Positions 13,429 to 16,396 of a stretch of DNA of 16,396 nt are shown piece by piece. The stretch lies in NCBI GenBank assembly GCA_024687845.1, contig JAILEL010000002.1, forward strand, positions 1 to 16,396, given 5' to 3'. Both the position numbers and the translations under genes were made by a program. The stretch comes from Eubacterium sp. Its GTDB lineage: Bacteria; Bacillota_A; Clostridia; Lachnospirales; Lachnospiraceae. How positions within the stretch are numbered: position 1 is the stretch's first letter; each line of letters starts with the position of its first letter. Below the pieces are notes generated by a model. It did not search any database. It was not told where the DNA came from and saw nothing but the letters and a program-made list of their open reading frames with translations.

Positions 13429-14562
13429 TTAGAAAGGTTTTGGATTTGAGCAGCCGGAGCATACATTTCCGGTGTTAACGGTTCCACAGTATTCACAGGT
13501 CCAGGTTCCCATATTACCGGCCATACCGCCTTGCATACCGCCCATGTTACCCTGCATGTTGTTCATACCCATGTTACCTTGATTCATGCCCTGGTTCATA
13601 CCCATGCCATTCATGTTCTGGTTCATGCCTTGCATGCCATTCATATTACCCTGCATGTTATTAAACTGCTGACCACTGTTCATGCCGGTCATATCATTTC
13701 CAGCAAGACCATTCATAGCAGCATTTGCAACTGAGCCAAGAGCCTGTCCTGCAATACCACCAAGGCCGCCACGATTGCCAAGGCCGTTATTCATGCCGCT
13801 CATACCATTCGTGCCTTGCATGCCGTTCATACCCTGCATACCGTTCATGCTGTTCATACCGTTCATACCGTTCATGCCGTTCATGCTGTTCATTCCCTGC
13901 ATGCCCATGCCATTCATACCCATACCTTGGTTCATTCCCATACCGTTCATACCCATGCCCATGCCATTCATTGGGCTGAGAGCCTGCTGAATCTGAAGTC
14001 CCATCTGCTCAAAGGAACGATAATTCATGTCACCGACCTGCTTTGGACGATTGGACATAGTAGTGAGATCGAACTTAATCTCATCAAAATATGGAGAATT
14101 AACATTTATAGTAGTTTCAAACTCATAAGAATATTCATATCTTCTAGGATTGTAGCTAACGTTATGTCCCTCAGAATCCTTTCTGTAGATCTCCTTTTTA
14201 TGCTCCTTGGCTTCAGTGAAAACTCCGGAAACCTGACTAATATTAATAATATCCGGATTCTTGGATCTCCAGTCTCTTGATGAAGATACAGCGAAAGTAC
14301 CAGTATTCTGATCTATATAAACCTTTGTTTCATTTCCAAGTGTCATAGTAGGATTGAACTGAGAAACACGCTGCTTGTTTTCTTCACGATACTGAAGATG
14401 CTGCTTGATCTCGTCAATAGTAGTATGTCTTCTGTCAGACATGAATGGAGAAAGCTTGGATGAGCAGTCTTTACACATATTTCCGTCTTCCAGCTTACGA
14501 TTTCCCATAAGACTTATTTTTTCCCCGCAGATACTGCAATATTTTGCATCAAAAAGTCCCAT
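13429..14562 (-). CDS. DUF4428 zinc-ribbon protein with Met/Gly/Asn-rich repeat and C-terminal zinc finger
   Basis: The start at 14562 (MGLFDAKYCSICGEK) is chosen because GGGAGG lies eight bases upstream; a longer frame to 14661 adds 33 unrelated residues. The 377-residue protein opens with a DUF4428 zinc ribbon (YCSICG...NMCKDC, about residues 8-32). A folded region of about 150 residues follows (TKVYIDQNTGTFAVSSSRDW ... EFETTINVNSPYFDEIKFDL). The middle (about 190-350) is almost entirely Met, Gly, Asn and Gln in NGM and QGM units, with a short Ala-rich break (GQALGSVANAAMNG). It ends in a second zinc finger, W-x-C-x2-C-x8-C-x2-C (WTCEYCGTVNTGNVCSGC), close to the RanBP2 type. No signal peptide or membrane helix is seen, so it should be cytoplasmic. 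Function is unknown; the repeat looks like a flexible or condensate-forming linker. Confidence 0.8.
   Translation of the reverse strand: MGLFDAKYCSICGEKISLMGNRKLEDGNMCKDCSSKLSPFMSDRRHTTIDEIKQHLQYREENKQRVSQFNPTMTLGNETKVYIDQNTGTFAVSSSRDWRSKNPDIINISQVSGVFTEAKEHKKEIYRKDSEGHNVSYNPRRYEYSYEFETTINVNSPYFDEIKFDLTTMSNRPKQVGDMNYRSFEQMGLQIQQALSPMNGMGMGMNGMGMNQGMGMNGMGMQGMNSMNGMNGMNGMNSMNGMQGMNGMQGTNGMSGMNNGLGNRGGLGGIAGQALGSVANAAMNGLAGNDMTGMNSGQQFNNMQGNMNGMQGMNQNMNGMGMNQGMNQGNMGMNNMQGNMGGMQGGMAGNMGTWTCEYCGTVNTGNVCSGCSNPKPF
13531..13975 (-). repeat. Tandem short repeats encoding NGM/QGM units
   Basis: On the + strand the DNA is a run of imperfect 6- and 9-base units (CATACC, GTTCAT, CATGCC, TTGCAT) that read ATG-rich on the - strand and encode Met-Asn-Gly-Met and Met-Gln-Gly-Met. 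The densest part is 13800-13975. Such arrays can change length by slippage. In-frame steps of 3, 6 or 9 would keep the protein intact. Confidence 0.8.
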
Positions 14563-14595
14563 AACATTAACCTCCCAAATTGAATGTAGTTTTTT

Positions 14596-14726
14596 GATTT
14601 TGTAGTAAATGATTTCTATCGAAATAGAAACGAACAACTTCATCATATCAGAAAACCGCAAAATTGTATATTATCCATTGGATACTTTACGAAAAAAACA
14701 AAGATTTTTAAGCGATTTTGTAGTAA
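14596..14726. promoter_or_regulatory. Divergent intergenic region with a 13-bp direct repeat and a small palindrome
   Basis: GATTTTGTAGTAA occurs at 14596-14608 and again at 14714-14726, close to the starts of the two divergent genes. Between them lies the inverted repeat TTTCTAT-CGAA-ATAGAAA (14613-14630). The arrangement could bind a regulator shared by the zinc-ribbon gene and the ABC exporter operon. I cannot assign firm -35/-10 pairs here. Confidence 0.4.
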
Positions 14727-14772
14727 TATAAATTTTATAGGTGACATTCGAGTACTTTTACAGGGGGATGCA

Positions 14773-15684
14773 ATGATTAAGGTTGAAGATATCAAAAAAA
14801 GCTTTTCCGGCCATCATGTCCTGAAGGGAGTTTCCTTCGAGGTGGCTGATGGAAGCATATATGGGCTTATCGGTAAGAATGGTGCCGGCAAGACCACTCT
14901 TATGAATATAATGACGGGACTTCTCAAGGCGGATGCGGGAAGCTGCTGCTTCCTGAGAGACGGTAACACGCAGAACGCTGGAAATAAAAATGCAAAGGCT
15001 GGCAAGTCCAATCAGTTGAAAATCGGTTTCCTGCCGGATCTTCCTGCATTTTATGAATACTTGACTACTGATGAATATATAGATTTTCTTTATATGGATT
15101 CTGATGTTAAGAGGAGAAATGAACTTCTGGAGATGGTGGATCTCCCCTCTGGTGTCAAGATCAAAACGATGTCGCGTGGTATGAGACAGAGACTGGGGAT
15201 TGCCGGTGTTCTGGTAGGTGATCCGGATGTGATCATGATGGATGAACCAACCAGCGCGTTGGATCCTTCTGGCCGAAATGATGTGAAGAATATCCTGATG
15301 CATCTTAAGAACCAGGGCAAGACTATCATCCTTTCTACCCATATTCTGGCCGATATGGATAGTATCTGCGATAAGGCGGGCTTCCTGAGCAATGGGGTTA
15401 TTGTAAAAGAAGTCGATGTAAAGGATAGTAAGAAAAATGTATCCGAGATAGAGGTTATATTTGCGAGTAAGCCGGATCTTGACCAGCTTTACAGATATGC
15501 ACCGAAGATTATACTTATGAACCCCAAGGATCCTCGAATAATAAAGATAGAAATAGACGAGAATGATCATATGAACAGTCAGCAGAGCGCACTCCAGGGG
15601 CTTGCAACTCTGAAGCAGGAGATAATCTCTATCAAGAGCTCCTCGGTTTCACTGGATAGTATATTTCAGGAGGTGTGTGTATAA
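14773..15684 (+). CDS. ABC-2 type transporter, ATP-binding subunit
   Basis: The 303-residue ATPase belongs to the CcmA/DRA group of exporter ATPases. It has Walker A GKNGAGKTT (about 34-42), Walker [13 protein letters not shown] and the H-loop STHIL. The signature reads MSRGMRQRLGIA rather than LSGGQ; SRGM is a common variant in this group. A Asn/Gly/Lys-rich insertion (DGNTQNAGNKNAKAGKSN) follows the first strands and is unusual. The last 90 residues form a non-catalytic domain typical of exporter ATPases. GGGGGA lies before ATG. The stop codon overlaps the start of the next gene (TAATG), so translation is coupled. Partner and gene order indicate export or membrane remodelling; the substrate is unknown. 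Confidence 0.88.
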   Translation: MIKVEDIKKSFSGHHVLKGVSFEVADGSIYGLIGKNGAGKTTLMNIMTGLLKADAGSCCFLRDGNTQNAGNKNAKAGKSNQLKIGFLPDLPAFYEYLTTDEYIDFLYMDSDVKRRNELLEMVDLPSGVKIKTMSRGMRQRLGIAGVLVGDPDVIMMDEPTSALDPSGRNDVKNILMHLKNQGKTIILSTHILADMDSICDKAGFLSNGVIVKEVDVKDSKKNVSEIEVIFASKPDLDQLYRYAPKIILMNPKDPRIIKIEIDENDHMNSQQSALQGLATLKQEIISIKSSSVSLDSIFQEVCV

Positions 15685-16396
15685 TGGACGGCCTGAAATG
15701 TGTAATTAAAAAAGATATAAAAGAGATTCTCAGAACCGGGAAGATAGCGCTTTTCCTGATACTTGCATTTGGAATAGCATTTATGATACTTGGCTTTACC
15801 GTGCTTTTTTCCAATATTCCGGATTCGCTTACTACAGAGCTTCCGGGGCTTGATATTGAATCACTTGAAAGCATGATGAGTACGCTCTATCCGAAGATTT
15901 TAAGCACGAGCATAGGAGTGTTTTCTTATTATATAGGATTCTTCTTCTCGATGATTACAATAATTGTATCCCATGCGCTTTTGTCGAAGGAGCTTGCCAC
16001 TGGAAAATGGCATCTTCCGATTCAGAAGGGTTACTCTGTTAAAGAGTTCATACTGAGCAAATGTCTGACTTATGGTGCATTTGCCGGAGCTTCGGTTTTT
16101 GTTAGCTACATATTCTACTACATAGTGGCATATACATTTATGGAGCGGGATATGAGTTTTGGAAATGCGTTTATTTCAGCCATTATTCTGGGGCTCGACA
16201 TTGCATTTATTCTTAGCTATACAATCCTGATGTCAGTCGGGTTTAAGAATCCGATAATTGGAGCTATCTCTATGATAGGAACAGTTATGTTCGTGACGGA
16301 GCTTGTCAGATATTTCTCCTTTGCGAAGTATCTTCCGACCTATTCGCTGAACTTCGTATACGACAGCAGAACAGATTATATAGAGGTAATCTGGCC
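15684..16396 (+). CDS. ABC-2 type transporter, permease subunit (partial, cut by window end)
   Basis: The frame is open from ATG 15684 to the end of the window (237 codons), so the C-terminus is missing. It begins MDGLKCVIKKDIKEILRTGK, a cytoplasmic amphipathic start typical of ABC-2 permeases. Hydrophobic helices follow (IALFLILAFGIAFMILGF; SIGVFSYYIGFFFSMITIIV; GAFAGASVFVSYIFYYIVAY; ISAIILGLDIAFILSYTILM; IIGAISMIGTVMFVTEL). The loop SKELATGKWHLPIQKGYSVK is the conserved cytoplasmic stretch of this family, next to the nucleotide-binding partner. AGGAGGT at 15668-15674 within the ATPase gene is its ribosome binding site, and its ATG shares one base with that gene's stop. Confidence 0.85.
   Translation, partial: MDGLKCVIKKDIKEILRTGKIALFLILAFGIAFMILGFTVLFSNIPDSLTTELPGLDIESLESMMSTLYPKILSTSIGVFSYYIGFFFSMITIIVSHALLSKELATGKWHLPIQKGYSVKEFILSKCLTYGAFAGASVFVSYIFYYIVAYTFMERDMSFGNAFISAIILGLDIAFILSYTILMSVGFKNPIIGAISMIGTVMFVTELVRYFSFAKYLPTYSLNFVYDSRTDYIEVIW

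Noticed and set aside
13531..14280. Long open frames on the + strand across the Met/Gly/Asn repeat
   Set aside because: They are His- or Pro/Phe-rich mirror readings of the repeat, lack ribosome binding sites and match no family. The - strand frame has recognisable zinc-binding ends.
14758..15570. A 270-codon frame on the - strand across the ABC exporter ATPase gene
   Set aside because: The + strand reading has all ABC motifs in order; the opposite frame has no recognisable domain.
1..16396. CRISPR array, rRNA genes or a complete insertion sequence
   Set aside because: No regularly spaced repeats with unique spacers, no rRNA-like sequence and no transposase frame were seen on reading both strands.

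Overview
The window looks like a chromosomal segment from a low-GC Firmicute, most probably a gut or rumen Lachnospiraceae of the Butyrivibrio/Pseudobutyrivibrio type. This rests on the AT-rich background, strong AGGAGG-type ribosome binding sites, secreted fibronectin-III proteins, a DUF4428 protein and a TxpA-like holin-like peptide. The assignment is inference from family content; no rRNA gene or marker is present to fix it.

Layout. Positions 1-490 hold the tail of an unknown gene, a 34-residue holin-like toxin with a convergent antisense RNA (a type I toxin-antitoxin layout), and a degenerate downstream copy of the RNA part. Positions 486-944 (-) are a coding stretch that has lost its 5' end. 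Next come a secreted lipoprotein esterase (-), an XRE regulator with a helical-repeat-like C-terminus (+), and a tiny acetyltransferase remnant that has lost its middle. Two secreted FN3 proteins (+) follow; the second has a 5' leader able to pair with its own ribosome binding site. Positions 5234-6288 (-) carry an Abi_2/HEPN abortive-infection gene and its terminator. Divergent from it is a GC-rich island ending in an intrinsic terminator (6449-6614, +), which looks like an undescribed or abiF-type non-coding RNA.

Positions 6597-7893 (-) are a membrane protein and a Nudix hydrolase in tandem. A DUF3795 cysteine-rich protein (+) follows. A complete polar amino-acid ABC importer (8612-10850, -) reads binding protein, permease, ATPase. 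A membrane-anchored degenerate-GGDEF/EAL protein (+) comes next, then a zinc-ribbon protein with a Met/Gly/Asn-rich repeat (-). An ABC-2 type exporter (ATPase and the start of its permease, +) runs off the right edge.

How the genes fit together. The importer genes and the exporter pair are clear operons. The EAL protein should lower cyclic di-GMP. The left third (toxin, truncated genes, Abi_2 plus neighbouring RNA) reads as an accessory or defence region with several decayed genes. The most interesting candidates are the RNA beside Abi_2, the pairing leader at 4452-4554 and the antisense-controlled toxin.
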